A DNA stretch of 47,289 nt from Marilutibacter aestuarii (lineage in GTDB: Bacteria > Pseudomonadota > Gammaproteobacteria > Xanthomonadales > Xanthomonadaceae). Where the stretch lies: NCBI RefSeq assembly GCF_006546775.1, contig NZ_VICE01000073.1, positions 1 through 47,289 on the forward strand, written 5' to 3'. Shown here in pieces: positions 33,431-41,565 of the stretch; positions within the stretch are counted from its first letter, which is position 1; the number at the start of each line of letters is the position of its first letter. Made by a program: the position numbers and the translations under genes. The notes beneath the pieces were generated by a model, which made no database searches, was not told the origin of the DNA, and saw only the letters and a list, made by a program, of their open reading frames with translations.

Positions 33431-35185
33431 ATGGGCCGGATCGAAGAGCGTTTGCAAGAACGTTTCCCGCAGTGGTTCAGCGGCCGCAGGTCGCGGCTGT
33501 CGCGGCCCCTGCTCAGGACCCTGGGCCGGTGGTCGCGACTGGACGAGGCGGAGCGCTTCGTCGAGGCGAACCGCCACCTGCGGGGCTTCGACTTCGTCAC
33601 CGCGGCGCTGGATTTCCTCCAGGCGCACTATGTCGTCGACCCGGCCGAGCGCGACCGGATCCCGCCGCGAGGCCGCCTCCTGGTCATCGCCAACCATCCT
33701 TCCGGGGCGCTCGACGCGCTGGCCCTGCTCGACCTCGTCGGCAGCGTGCGCCGGGACGTGCGCATCGTCGCCAACGAGCTGCTGTCCATGGTCGAAGGCC
33801 TGGACGGGTTGCTGCTGCCGGTCCGGGTGATCGGTGGCGCCGCGGGGGTCGACAGCCTGCGTGCCGTGGAGGCCGCGCTGGAACGGGAACAGTGCGTGAT
33901 CGTGTTCCCCGCGGGCGAGGTCGCCCGCCTGGGGCTGCGGGGCGTCTCCGACGGCCGCTGGCGTCGTGGCTTCCTGCGCTTCGCCCGGCGCAGCGGCGCG
34001 CCGGTACTGCCGATCCGCGTGCAGGCCCGCAACTCGGCGCTCTTCTATGGCGCCTCGGCGGTGTTCAAGCCGATGGGCACCATGCTGCTGGCGCGGGAGA
34101 TGTTCGTCCGGCGGCGGCGCCGCGTGACTTTGCGCATCGGTCGCCTGCTCCACCTGCCGGCGGATGCAGAGCCGACCGCGCTGCTGCGACGCGTCCGCCG
34201 CGAGCTGCACGCCATCGGCACACGGCGGGTGTCGCCGACCCGGGCGCCCGACGATGCAACGGTGCCACTGGTGCCGCCCGTCGATGCGGACGTGGTCGCG
34301 CGCGGCGTGGCAGGCCTGGCGCTGCTGGGCGCCACTGCCGACGGCAAGCAGATCCGGGTCGGTCGGCTCGCGACGGGTTCGCCGCTGCTGCGCGAGATCG
34401 GGCGCCTGCGCGAACTGACGTTCCGTCGCGTCGGCGAAGGGACGGGGTCGGCACTGGACCTGGACGAGTACGACGGCTGGTACGAGCACATCGTGCTGTG
34501 GGATGCCCCGGCACGAAAGGTGGCTGGCGCCTATCGGGTCGCGCGCGGCGCGGACCTGTTGCCCTCCCGGGGCCTCGCGGGCCTGTACACCGCATCCCTG
34601 TTCCGCTATGCCGATGCCACGCTGCCGCGGCTGCTGGAGGGCATGGAGCTGGGGCGGAGCTTCGTCGCGCCGGAGTACTGGGGCAGCCGCAGCATCGACT
34701 ACCTGTGGCAGGGGATCGGCGCCTACCTCGTGGCCCATCCCGGGGTGCGTTACCTGTATGGGCCGGTGTCGATCAGTGCCGCGCTGCCGGTCGACGCGCG
34801 CGAGCAGATCGTCGCGTACTACAGCCGCTTCTACGGGGGCGCCGAGGGCCACGCCGTTTCCAATCGGCCCTTCCGCTATCGCGCCGCGCCGCCGGGCTTC
34901 GACGAGGCCCTCGACGCGGGCATGGCCTTCGCGGTCCTGCGCGACAACCTCGAGGCGATGGGGGCGGCGTTGCCCATGCTCTACAAGCAGTACACCGAGC
35001 TGTGCGAGCCCGGTGGCGCGCGCTTCCTCGCGTTCGGCGTGGACCCGGGCTTCTGCGACGCGGTGGACGGCCTGATCGAGGTCGACATGCACCGGCTGCG
35101 GCCGCGGAAACGTGCGCGCTACCTGCAGGTGCGCTGCGCCGGACCCGCGATCGATACCCTCACTACGCATGGAGCCTGCCCATGA
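33431..35185 (+). CDS. Two-domain acyltransferase: PlsC-like plus OlsB-like (putative bifunctional ornithine-lipid synthase OlsF)
   Basis: 584 residues. The N-terminal half (about 60-260) is a PlsC/LPLAT acyltransferase with the catalytic NHPSGALD (88-95) and the substrate motif FPAGEVAR (159-166). The C-terminal half (about 320-584) resembles hemolysin/OlsB-type N-acyltransferases: REIGRLRELTFRRVGEGTG, YDGWYEHIVLWD, GLYTASLFRY, LELGRSFV-like MELGRSFVAPEYWG and YLYGPVSIS. This domain order is that of OlsF, which makes lyso-ornithine lipid (C-terminal) and then ornithine lipid (N-terminal). Product not proven; glycine- or glutamine-lipids are alternatives. The four-base overlap (ATGA) with the next gene implies coupling. 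Confidence 0.8.
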   Translation: MGRIEERLQERFPQWFSGRRSRLSRPLLRTLGRWSRLDEAERFVEANRHLRGFDFVTAALDFLQAHYVVDPAERDRIPPRGRLLVIANHPSGALDALALLDLVGSVRRDVRIVANELLSMVEGLDGLLLPVRVIGGAAGVDSLRAVEAALEREQCVIVFPAGEVARLGLRGVSDGRWRRGFLRFARRSGAPVLPIRVQARNSALFYGASAVFKPMGTMLLAREMFVRRRRRVTLRIGRLLHLPADAEPTALLRRVRRELHAIGTRRVSPTRAPDDATVPLVPPVDADVVARGVAGLALLGATADGKQIRVGRLATGSPLLREIGRLRELTFRRVGEGTGSALDLDEYDGWYEHIVLWDAPARKVAGAYRVARGADLLPSRGLAGLYTASLFRYADATLPRLLEGMELGRSFVAPEYWGSRSIDYLWQGIGAYLVAHPGVRYLYGPVSISAALPVDAREQIVAYYSRFYGGAEGHAVSNRPFRYRAAPPGFDEALDAGMAFAVLRDNLEAMGAALPMLYKQYTELCEPGGARFLAFGVDPGFCDAVDGLIEVDMHRLRPRKRARYLQVRCAGPAIDTLTTHGACP

Positions 35186-36027
35186 AGATGCCACCCGTGC
35201 ACGGCAATCCCGTGACTCGACTGCCCACCCGGCGCCGCGCGGTCTTCATCTCCGACGTCCACCTGGGGTCCAAGCATTGCCACGCCGCCGAGCTGGCGGA
35301 TTTCCTGGGCGGCCTGCGTTGCGAGCGCCTCTATCTGGTCGGCGACATCGTCGACCTGTGGTGGATGGCACAGCGCCGGGCGGTGTGGAAGACGCACCAG
35401 CAACGCGTGGTGGAAGCCCTGCATGCCCTGGCCCGCGCCGGCACCGAACTGGTGTACGTGCCCGGCAACCATGATCGTCCGGCCCGCCGCTTCTGCGGCC
35501 TGGCTCTGCCGCGCATGCAGGTCAGGCGGCGCACCGTCCACGTCACCGCGGACGGGCGGCGCCTGCTCGTCACCCATGGGGACGACTACGACGACGCCAC
35601 CCAGTTCGGTGGCCTGCAGGAGCGGCTCGGCGACTGGCTCTACTACCGCATCCTGACCGGCAACCAGTGGCTCAATCGCGCGCGCCGGCACATGGGCCTG
35701 CGCTACTGGTCGATGTCGGAATTCCTCAAGCGCCGAAGCGGCGCGGCCGAGCGCTACATCGCGCGCTTCGTCGGCGCGGGGCTGGCCGATGCGCGCCGTC
35801 GTGGCCTCGACGGCATCGTGTGCGGCCATATCCACCGGGCGGCGCTTTTCGTGCGCGACGGACGCATCTACGCCAACGACGGCGACTGGGTGGAAAGCCT
35901 CACCGCCCTGTGCGAGGACCCCGATGGCAGCCTGCGGCTGCTGTCGCATACCGGAGAGACGCTGGCCCTGCTACCCGCCCTCGCCAACACCACGCCGTCG
36001 CCGGTGGCGTGGCCGAGCGCCGCCTGA
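35182..36027 (+). CDS. Calcineurin-like phosphoesterase, LpxH-like UDP-2,3-diacylglucosamine diphosphatase family
   Basis: 281 residues with the metallophosphatase signatures FISDVHLGS, GDIVDLWW, PGNHDRPAR, VTHGDDYD and CGHIHRA for a two-metal site. LpxH-family enzymes cleave UDP-diacylglucosamine to lipid X in lipid A synthesis; this longer variant with a basic central segment (RARRHMGLRYWSM) matches the second LpxH-like group seen in many proteobacteria, often beside acyltransferase genes. It may therefore act on another nucleotide- or phospho-lipid. The ATG lies inside the upstream stop; an ATG two codons later is possible. Confidence 0.85.
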   Translation: MKMPPVHGNPVTRLPTRRRAVFISDVHLGSKHCHAAELADFLGGLRCERLYLVGDIVDLWWMAQRRAVWKTHQQRVVEALHALARAGTELVYVPGNHDRPARRFCGLALPRMQVRRRTVHVTADGRRLLVTHGDDYDDATQFGGLQERLGDWLYYRILTGNQWLNRARRHMGLRYWSMSEFLKRRSGAAERYIARFVGAGLADARRRGLDGIVCGHIHRAALFVRDGRIYANDGDWVESLTALCEDPDGSLRLLSHTGETLALLPALANTTPSPVAWPSAA

Positions 36028-36088
36028 GGACGCAGGGGCAGGACCTCCGGGAGGGGACCGGGCGGCGGGGGACCGGTAGCATGCGCGG

Positions 36089-37171
36089 ATGGATTCCCTG
36101 ACCCAGATCGTCCTCGGCGGCGCGATCGCAGCCGCCATCGCGCCGCGCGGGCACCGGCGCGCGGCCCTGCTCGCGGGGGCCGCGCTGGGCACCTTGCCGG
36201 ACCTGGACGTGCTGCCCATCCACCTGCTGACCGACGACCCGGTACGGCGGATGACCTGGCACCGGAGCGTGAGCCACTCGCTGCTGGTGCTGCCCTTCCT
36301 GGCCTGGGCGATCTGGGCCTGGTGCAAGGGTCGCGGGCAGCGCGTCGCGCAATCGCCGCGGCGCTGGTTCTGGGCGATCCAGCTGGCCTTGTGCACGCAC
36401 CCGCTGCTCGATGCGTTCACCGTCTACGGCACGCAGTTGTGGTGGCCCTTGCCGACGCGACCGGTGATGTGGTCGAGCGTCTTCATCATCGATCCGCTCT
36501 ACACGATCTGGTTGCTGGTGGCCTGCGCGGTGGCATGGTTCGCACGCGAGCGACCCCTCGCGCAGCACGCTCTGGCCGTAGGACTGACCATCAGCTCGCT
36601 TTACCTCGGGGCGTCGTTGCTGGCCAAGTCCAGCGTGGATCGGGTCGCGCGCGAGACGCTGGCCGCGCGTGGACTGGACGACGCGCCGCGTTTCTCGGTG
36701 CCCATGCCATTCAACATCCTGTTGTGGCGGGTCGTGGCGATGACGCCGGAAGGGTTCCTGGAGGGCGAGCGCTCGCTCGCCGCCGACACCGGGCCGATGA
36801 CCTTCCGCGCCTATCCATCCGATGCGCGCGCCTTCGCCCAGGTCGCCGACTATCCCAGCGTCAGCCGGCTGGGCTGGTTCAACCACGGCTTCATGAAAGC
36901 CGAGCAGCGCGATGGCCAGCTCGTGCTGTCCGACCTGCGCATGGGCGCCGAGCCCGACTTCAGCTTCCGCTTCGCGGTGGCCGAGGCGCAGGAAGGCGGA
37001 TGGCGCGAGATTCCGCCTGCGCAGCTTGAGTGGCCCTGGGACGCCAGTCGCCGGCTGGGCGACATGTGGCGCCGCATATGGCAGGCACCGGAGGATTCGC
37101 CGGACGACGAACGGATCGTGGACCGCGAGGGCGCGGCGCCGCCTCGCGCGGCGCCTGCCCTGGAGCGCTGA
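36089..37171 (+). CDS. Membrane-bound metal-dependent hydrolase, YdjM family
   Basis: 360 residues. The N-terminus MDSLTQIVLGGAIAAAIAPRG and the His/Asp-rich GTLPDLDVLP, MTWHRSVSHSLLVLP and THPLLDAFTVYGTQLWWP motifs identify the YdjM/COG1988 inner-membrane family, with about four or five helices followed by a soluble C-terminal region (from about 195). The family is predicted to hydrolyse membrane substrates with a bound metal; no substrate is established. It follows the phosphoesterase gene after 61 bases and may belong to the same lipid-related transcript. Confidence 0.87.
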   Translation: MDSLTQIVLGGAIAAAIAPRGHRRAALLAGAALGTLPDLDVLPIHLLTDDPVRRMTWHRSVSHSLLVLPFLAWAIWAWCKGRGQRVAQSPRRWFWAIQLALCTHPLLDAFTVYGTQLWWPLPTRPVMWSSVFIIDPLYTIWLLVACAVAWFARERPLAQHALAVGLTISSLYLGASLLAKSSVDRVARETLAARGLDDAPRFSVPMPFNILLWRVVAMTPEGFLEGERSLAADTGPMTFRAYPSDARAFAQVADYPSVSRLGWFNHGFMKAEQRDGQLVLSDLRMGAEPDFSFRFAVAEAQEGGWREIPPAQLEWPWDASRRLGDMWRRIWQAPEDSPDDERIVDREGAAPPRAAPALER

Positions 37172-37185
37172 GCGCGCCTCGATGA

Positions 37186-37503
37186 CTACAGCGTGCGGTC
37201 CGCGTGCGGGTCTGCAGGCAGTTGCACCACGATCTCGCGACCCTCGGCGTCGCGAAGTGCCACCGACTCGCCGCGCATGAGGCGTTCGTGCGCGTCCTTG
37301 CCGACTGCGCGGGTGAAGCGGGCGAGTGCGCGGTCGTAGGTATAGCGGTACTCGGCGAAAGCGGTGCGGTTGCCGAGCACCATCTGCACCTTGCGCTCGC
37401 TCAGGCCGGTGACGTCGGACAGGTCGCCGACCGGATCGTTGCCGGCGAGGGCGGGCATGGCCGCGAACGAAGCGAGTACGAAAAGCGTGATCTTGCCGTT
37501 CAT
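37186..37503 (-). CDS. Small exported protein of unknown function
   Basis: 105 residues with a signal peptide (MNGKITLFVLASFAAMPALAG). The mature part, NDPVGDLSDVTGLSERKVQMVLGNRTAFAEYRYTYDRALARF, resembles a small helical periplasmic domain; I do not recognise a named family. GGAG lies before the ATG at 37503. It is convergent with the YdjM-family gene, 14 bases apart. Confidence 0.75.
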   Translation of the reverse strand: MNGKITLFVLASFAAMPALAGNDPVGDLSDVTGLSERKVQMVLGNRTAFAEYRYTYDRALARFTRAVGKDAHERLMRGESVALRDAEGREIVVQLPADPHADRTL

Positions 37504-37666
37504 GGGGGTCTCCTGGGCACCGGGACGCGGCAGCGGGGGATACTGCCGATGGGGACATCCCGGCGTATCCATTGGAGCGCGGTTCCTGGCCGGGCGCATG
37601 AGCCAGACGCACCGATGACCTTTGGCTGGCACGCTTGATGCTTGGCGGGCGCGGGGCGTTCGCGGC

Positions 37667-38695
37667 TCAGGCAGCCGCGGTCAGGCGCGGCGGCTCGCCC
37701 GCGACCAGGGCATCGAAATACTCGGCGGTGATCCGCAACTGGTCCTGGGCATTGTCGGCCCGGTTGACCGTCGCCCGGAACAGCGCGCGTTGTTCCAGCG
37801 TGTGCTCGGGTCGGTCGCGTGCATACCAGCCCAGGTGCTTGCGCGCGATGCGCACGCCGGAGGTTTCGCCATAGAAGTCATGCAGGTGGCGCAGGTGCGA
37901 AAGCAACGTGTCGCGCACCTCGCCCAGCGAAGGCGGCGCCAGTTTCGTGCCCGTCGCCAGGTAATGCGCGATCTCGCGGAAGATCCAGGGACGCCCCTGC
38001 GCGGCGCGGCCGACGAGCAGTGCGTCGGCGCCGGTGTGCGCCAGGACGTGGGCGGCCTTCTCGGGCGAATCGATGTCGCCGTTGGCGAAGACCGGGATCG
38101 ACAGTGCCGCCTTGACCTCGGCGATGGTGTCGTACTCGGCGACGCCGGTGTATTGCTGGTCGCGCGTGCGCCCATGCACGGCCAGCGCGGCAATGCCGCA
38201 TTCCTCGGCGATGCGGGCGATCTGCAGGGCATTGCGCTGGTCGTGCGCCCAGCCGGTGCGGATCTTGAGCGTGACCGGCACGTCGACCGCGGCGACCACG
38301 GCCGACAGGATGCGGGCGACGCGTTCGGGTTCGCGCATGAGCGCCGAGCCCGCCCAGGCGTTGCAGACCTTCTTGGCGGGGCAGCCCATGTTGATGTCGA
38401 TGATCTGCGCGCCATGTCCCACGTTGTGGCGTGCCGCCTCGGCCATCACCTCGGGTTCGGTGCCGGCGATCTGCACGCTGACCGGTTCGGGTTCGCCCTC
38501 GTGGTCCATCCGATGGCGGGACTTGGCGGTGTTCCAGAAGCGCGGGTCGGACGTGGTCATTTCCGACACGCACAGGCCCGCGCCCATGCGCTTGCACAGG
38601 ATCCTGAAGGGCTTGTCGGTGACGCCGGCCATCGGCGCGAGCACGAGGCGCGGGGCGATGGCGTGCGGACCGATGCGGAACACGTCGTCGGACAT
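37667..38695 (-). CDS. dusB: tRNA-dihydrouridine synthase DusB
   Basis: 342 residues. An FMN TIM barrel with LVLAPMAGVTDKPFR, VQIAGTEPEVMAEAA, IDINMGCPAKKVCNAWAGSALM (catalytic Cys in the MGCPAKK motif), LKIRTGWAHDQRN, VHGRTRDQQYTG, VFANGDIDSPEKA and GADALLVGRAAQGRPWIF. It reduces specific uridines in the tRNA D-loop. In E. coli dusB is followed by fis; here no fis-like gene follows. The start at 38695 gives the standard length. Confidence 0.95.
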   Translation of the reverse strand: MSDDVFRIGPHAIAPRLVLAPMAGVTDKPFRILCKRMGAGLCVSEMTTSDPRFWNTAKSRHRMDHEGEPEPVSVQIAGTEPEVMAEAARHNVGHGAQIIDINMGCPAKKVCNAWAGSALMREPERVARILSAVVAAVDVPVTLKIRTGWAHDQRNALQIARIAEECGIAALAVHGRTRDQQYTGVAEYDTIAEVKAALSIPVFANGDIDSPEKAAHVLAHTGADALLVGRAAQGRPWIFREIAHYLATGTKLAPPSLGEVRDTLLSHLRHLHDFYGETSGVRIARKHLGWYARDRPEHTLEQRALFRATVNRADNAQDQLRITAEYFDALVAGEPPRLTAAA

Positions 38696-38754
38696 CCGCG
38701 CATTGTAAGGCGCGGCGCATCCCCGGCGCCGCCGCGACGAGTCCCTGGAACCCC

Positions 38755-39090
38755 TCAGGCGGTCTTGTCGTTGAGCAGGGCGGAGGGCGCGTGCGTCATC
38801 ACCGACTGGATGCCGTTGTCGCGCGCCGACGTGCTGCTGTACATCTGGCTGTGGCCGATGACCTGGCCGTTGCTCGCCTTCAGGTTGAAGTAGGGGCTGC
38901 CATTGGACGCGGTGAGCCGCTCGAAGAAGGCCTCGTCCTCGCTGTGCTTCTTGACCGATTCGACCCCGTTCAGGCACGCCGCCTTGGCGGAATAGCCCTC
39001 GCTGCTGAGGATGACCTGCCCGTTTCCCGCCATCAGGTTGAACTGGAATTCGCCATTGCTGCGGGTGCTGATCTCGAATTTGCCGGCCAT
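38755..39090 (-). CDS. yegP: YegP-like DUF1508 protein (two tandem repeats)
   Basis: 111 residues built of two DUF1508 repeats, FEISTRSNGEFQFNLMAGNGQVILSSEGYSAKAACLNGVESV and FERLTASNGSPYFNLKASNGQVIGHSQMYSSTSARDNGIQSV. The fold is a small beta-rich domain; the function is unknown, though family members are often stress-induced. It lies 60 bases before dusB on the same strand. Its promoter region carries 11-bp-phased GTTAA repeats like those upstream of colR. Confidence 0.92.
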   Translation of the reverse strand: MAGKFEISTRSNGEFQFNLMAGNGQVILSSEGYSAKAACLNGVESVKKHSEDEAFFERLTASNGSPYFNLKASNGQVIGHSQMYSSTSARDNGIQSVMTHAPSALLNDKTA

Positions 39091-39159
39091 GCGCTGTCTC
39101 CCTGAAAGTGTGACGGATGCCTCAAATACGAGGCTCGGGAGCAGGCTAGGGCATGCCTT

Positions 39160-39176
39160 GTTAATCGAGCGTTAAG
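39160..39176 (-). promoter_or_regulatory. 11-bp-phased direct repeat upstream of yegP
   Basis: GTTAAT (39160-39165) and GTTAAG (39171-39176) on the plus strand, or CTTAAC-N5-ATTAAC read towards yegP. Spacing and sequence match the site at 20442-20458, pointing to one OmpR-family regulator. It is about 70-85 bases from the yegP start. Confidence 0.45.
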
Positions 39177-39185
39177 CTTTGGGCT

Positions 39186-40163
39186 TCAGGCCTCGTCGGT
39201 GGCAAAGCGTGCCCGGAGCTCGCTGCGCAAGGGCATGGCGAGGGCGGCCCCCGCCTTCTCGGTCGACAGCGAGGCGAAGCGCACCGCGTCACGCAGCTGC
39301 GCCTCGAGGGCGCGGCCGGGCGCCAGGGACAGGGCCGCGGCGAGCGCCCCGTTGAAGGCGTCTCCGGCGCCGGTGGTGTCGATCGCCTCGACCCGGGGGG
39401 CCGCCACGCGCAGCCAGGCCGGATCGCCATCGGGGAGGGCCGCGTCCGGCCGCGACGCGAACACACCGGCCGCGCCGAGTGTCACGATGACGGTGCCCGC
39501 CGGGAGCAGCCGGCGGCACAGGGCGTGGAGCGATGCGTCCGGCTCCGCGGCCAGGGTGTCGGCATCGACCTCCAGCCCGCAGCAGCGCTTGAGCTGCATG
39601 CTGAACTCGGTTTCGTTGGGCGTGGCGAAATCGGTGAGTGCCCACAGTGCGTCGGGTACCCCGGCGTCGGCCGGGGCCGGATTGAGGATCGTCGCCATGC
39701 CGCGATCCCGGGCCACGGCAAACCCGGCCATCACCGCGTCCACCGGCGTCTCGAGCTGTGCCAGCACGACGCGCGCGCCCTCGAAGCGGTCGGCGACGCG
39801 ACCTATGTGGGCGGCGTCCAGCCGTGCATTGGCGCCGGCGCCGATTACGATGCGGTTGCGGCCGGTCGCGTCGACCTGGATGCCGGCCGTCCCCGTGGCC
39901 TCGTCCACGCGCAGGGCCAGCATCTCGATCCCTTCGTCGGCGGCCAGCGACAAGGCCAGCTCGGCGCCGGGGTCACGGCCCAGGGCGCAGGCGAAACGGG
40001 TGCCCGCGCCCGCGCGTCGCGCCGCCACGGCCTGGTTGAATCCCTTGCCGCCCGGGCCGCTGCGGTAGCGGCCGGCGAGGGTTTCACCGGGACGCGGCAG
40101 CCGGTCGACCGTCCACACGTGGTCGACGTTGAAGGAACCGATGACGACGACGGCGGCGGGCAT
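39186..40163 (-). CDS. rbsK: Ribokinase (PfkB family)
   Basis: 325 residues. N-terminal VVIGSFNVDHVWTVDRLPRPGET and GGKGFNQAVAARRAG (substrate loop) and the C-terminal ATP/anion-hole motif DTTGAGDAFNGALAAAL (catalytic Asp) define the PfkB family; the GGKGxNQA form fits ribokinase. It phosphorylates ribose or a related pentose. It starts 9 bases after the NupC gene, so it likely uses ribose released from imported nucleosides. Confidence 0.92.
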   Translation of the reverse strand: MPAAVVVIGSFNVDHVWTVDRLPRPGETLAGRYRSGPGGKGFNQAVAARRAGAGTRFACALGRDPGAELALSLAADEGIEMLALRVDEATGTAGIQVDATGRNRIVIGAGANARLDAAHIGRVADRFEGARVVLAQLETPVDAVMAGFAVARDRGMATILNPAPADAGVPDALWALTDFATPNETEFSMQLKRCCGLEVDADTLAAEPDASLHALCRRLLPAGTVIVTLGAAGVFASRPDAALPDGDPAWLRVAAPRVEAIDTTGAGDAFNGALAAALSLAPGRALEAQLRDAVRFASLSTEKAGAALAMPLRSELRARFATDEA

Positions 40164-40172
40164 GGGGCGTCC

Positions 40173-41468
40173 TCAGGCGAAGTGCGTGAGCACGCCGGCG
40201 ATGGTGGCGGTCATCAGGGTCGCGATCGAACCGCCGAGCACCGCGCGCAGGCCGAAGCGCGCGAGGTCGTGGCGCCGTTCCGGCGCGATGCCACCGATGC
40301 CGCCGATCTGGATCGCGATCGAGCTGAAATTGGCGAAGCCGCACAGTGCGTAGGTCGCGATCAGCCGGCCCTGTTCGGTGAGCACGACGCCAGGCACGTT
40401 GCCGCGGAGGATCTCGCCGAGCTGCACGTAGGCGACGAATTCATTGAGCACCACCTTCGTCCCGATCAGGCCGCCAACGGTGCTGGCGTCCTGCCAGGGC
40501 ACGCCGATCGCCCAGGCCAGCGGCGAGAGCAGGTAACCGAGCAGCGAGGACAGGTCGGTCGGCCGCCCGAGCACGTCCTGCAGGCCGGTGATCTCGCCGA
40601 TCCAGACCAGCGGCGCGTTGAGCAGTGCGATCAGCGCGATGAAGGCCAGCAGCATGGCGCCGACGTTCAGCGCCAGCTTGAGGCCATCGGCGGCACCCGC
40701 CGCGGCGGCGTCGATCACGTTGGTGGTGGTCTTCTCCACGTCCATGCGCACGGTGCCGAGTGTCAGCGGGGTCGCGGTCTCGGGCACCAGGATCTTGGCG
40801 ATCAGCAGGGTCGCCGGCGCGGCCATGATGCTGGCGGTGATCAGGTGCTTGGCGTAGAACGCCTGCTGCGCGGGGTCGCCGCCGCCCAGGAGCATGACGT
40901 AGGCGCCGAGCACGCCGCCGGCGATGGTCGCCATGCCGCCGACCATCAGGGTCAGCAGCTCGGACTCGGTCATCTTCGAGATGTAGGGCTTCACCACCAG
41001 CGGCGACTCGGTCTGGCCGATGAAGGCATTGGCGCACACCGACAGGGTCTCGGCGCCCGACACGGGCATCAGCTTGGTGATCACCCAGGCCATGCCCTGG
41101 ACGACTTTCTGCATCACCCCGAGGTGGTACAGAACGCTCATGAAGCTGGCGAAGAAGATGATCGTCGGCAACACCTGGAAGGCGAACACGAAACCGAACT
41201 TCTCCGGGTCGGTGAAATCGCCGAATATGAAGCGCGCGCCCTCGGTGGTGAATCCCAGCAGGTTGACGAAGCCGCGCGAGAGCATGTCGAACACGCTCGC
41301 CCCCCAGGGGGTGAGCAGCACGAAGCCGGCGATCAGCAGTTGCATGGCCAGGCCGATGCCGACCAGGCGCCAGTTGATCGCCTTCCGGTTGTTGGAAAAG
41401 CACCAGGCGATGGCGAGCAGAACGACGAGGCCGAACAGGCCGAACCCGATCCGGGTGATGAATTCCAC
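40173..41468 (-). CDS. nupC: Concentrative nucleoside transporter NupC
   Basis: 431 residues with about ten hydrophobic segments. CNT signatures: GVGLAMQ-like GIGLAMQLLIAGFVLLTPWG, QVLPTIIFFASFMSVLYHLGVMQ, ETLSVCANAFIGQTESPL (sodium/nucleoside site), MVGGMATIAGGVLGAYV, LITASIMAAPATLLIAKI and TKVVLNEFVAYVQL. It imports nucleosides with Na+ or H+. It lies in a unit with ribokinase, 9 bases apart. Confidence 0.95.
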   Translation of the reverse strand: MEFITRIGFGLFGLVVLLAIAWCFSNNRKAINWRLVGIGLAMQLLIAGFVLLTPWGASVFDMLSRGFVNLLGFTTEGARFIFGDFTDPEKFGFVFAFQVLPTIIFFASFMSVLYHLGVMQKVVQGMAWVITKLMPVSGAETLSVCANAFIGQTESPLVVKPYISKMTESELLTLMVGGMATIAGGVLGAYVMLLGGGDPAQQAFYAKHLITASIMAAPATLLIAKILVPETATPLTLGTVRMDVEKTTTNVIDAAAAGAADGLKLALNVGAMLLAFIALIALLNAPLVWIGEITGLQDVLGRPTDLSSLLGYLLSPLAWAIGVPWQDASTVGGLIGTKVVLNEFVAYVQLGEILRGNVPGVVLTEQGRLIATYALCGFANFSSIAIQIGGIGGIAPERRHDLARFGLRAVLGGSIATLMTATIAGVLTHFA

Positions 41469-41565
41469 GTAGTGACCCCTGCGGCCGCGATGGCGCGATG
41501 GACAAGCCGCCAGCCTAGTGCAGGGCCGCGAGAACGGGCAAGCGCGTACCTTCCGGGGCGGCGCG

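Noticed and set aside
35112-35474. Alternative plus-strand frames overlapping the acyltransferase-phosphoesterase junction
   Set aside because: They have no family motifs, while the two overlapping genes (ATGA junction) have complete catalytic signatures.
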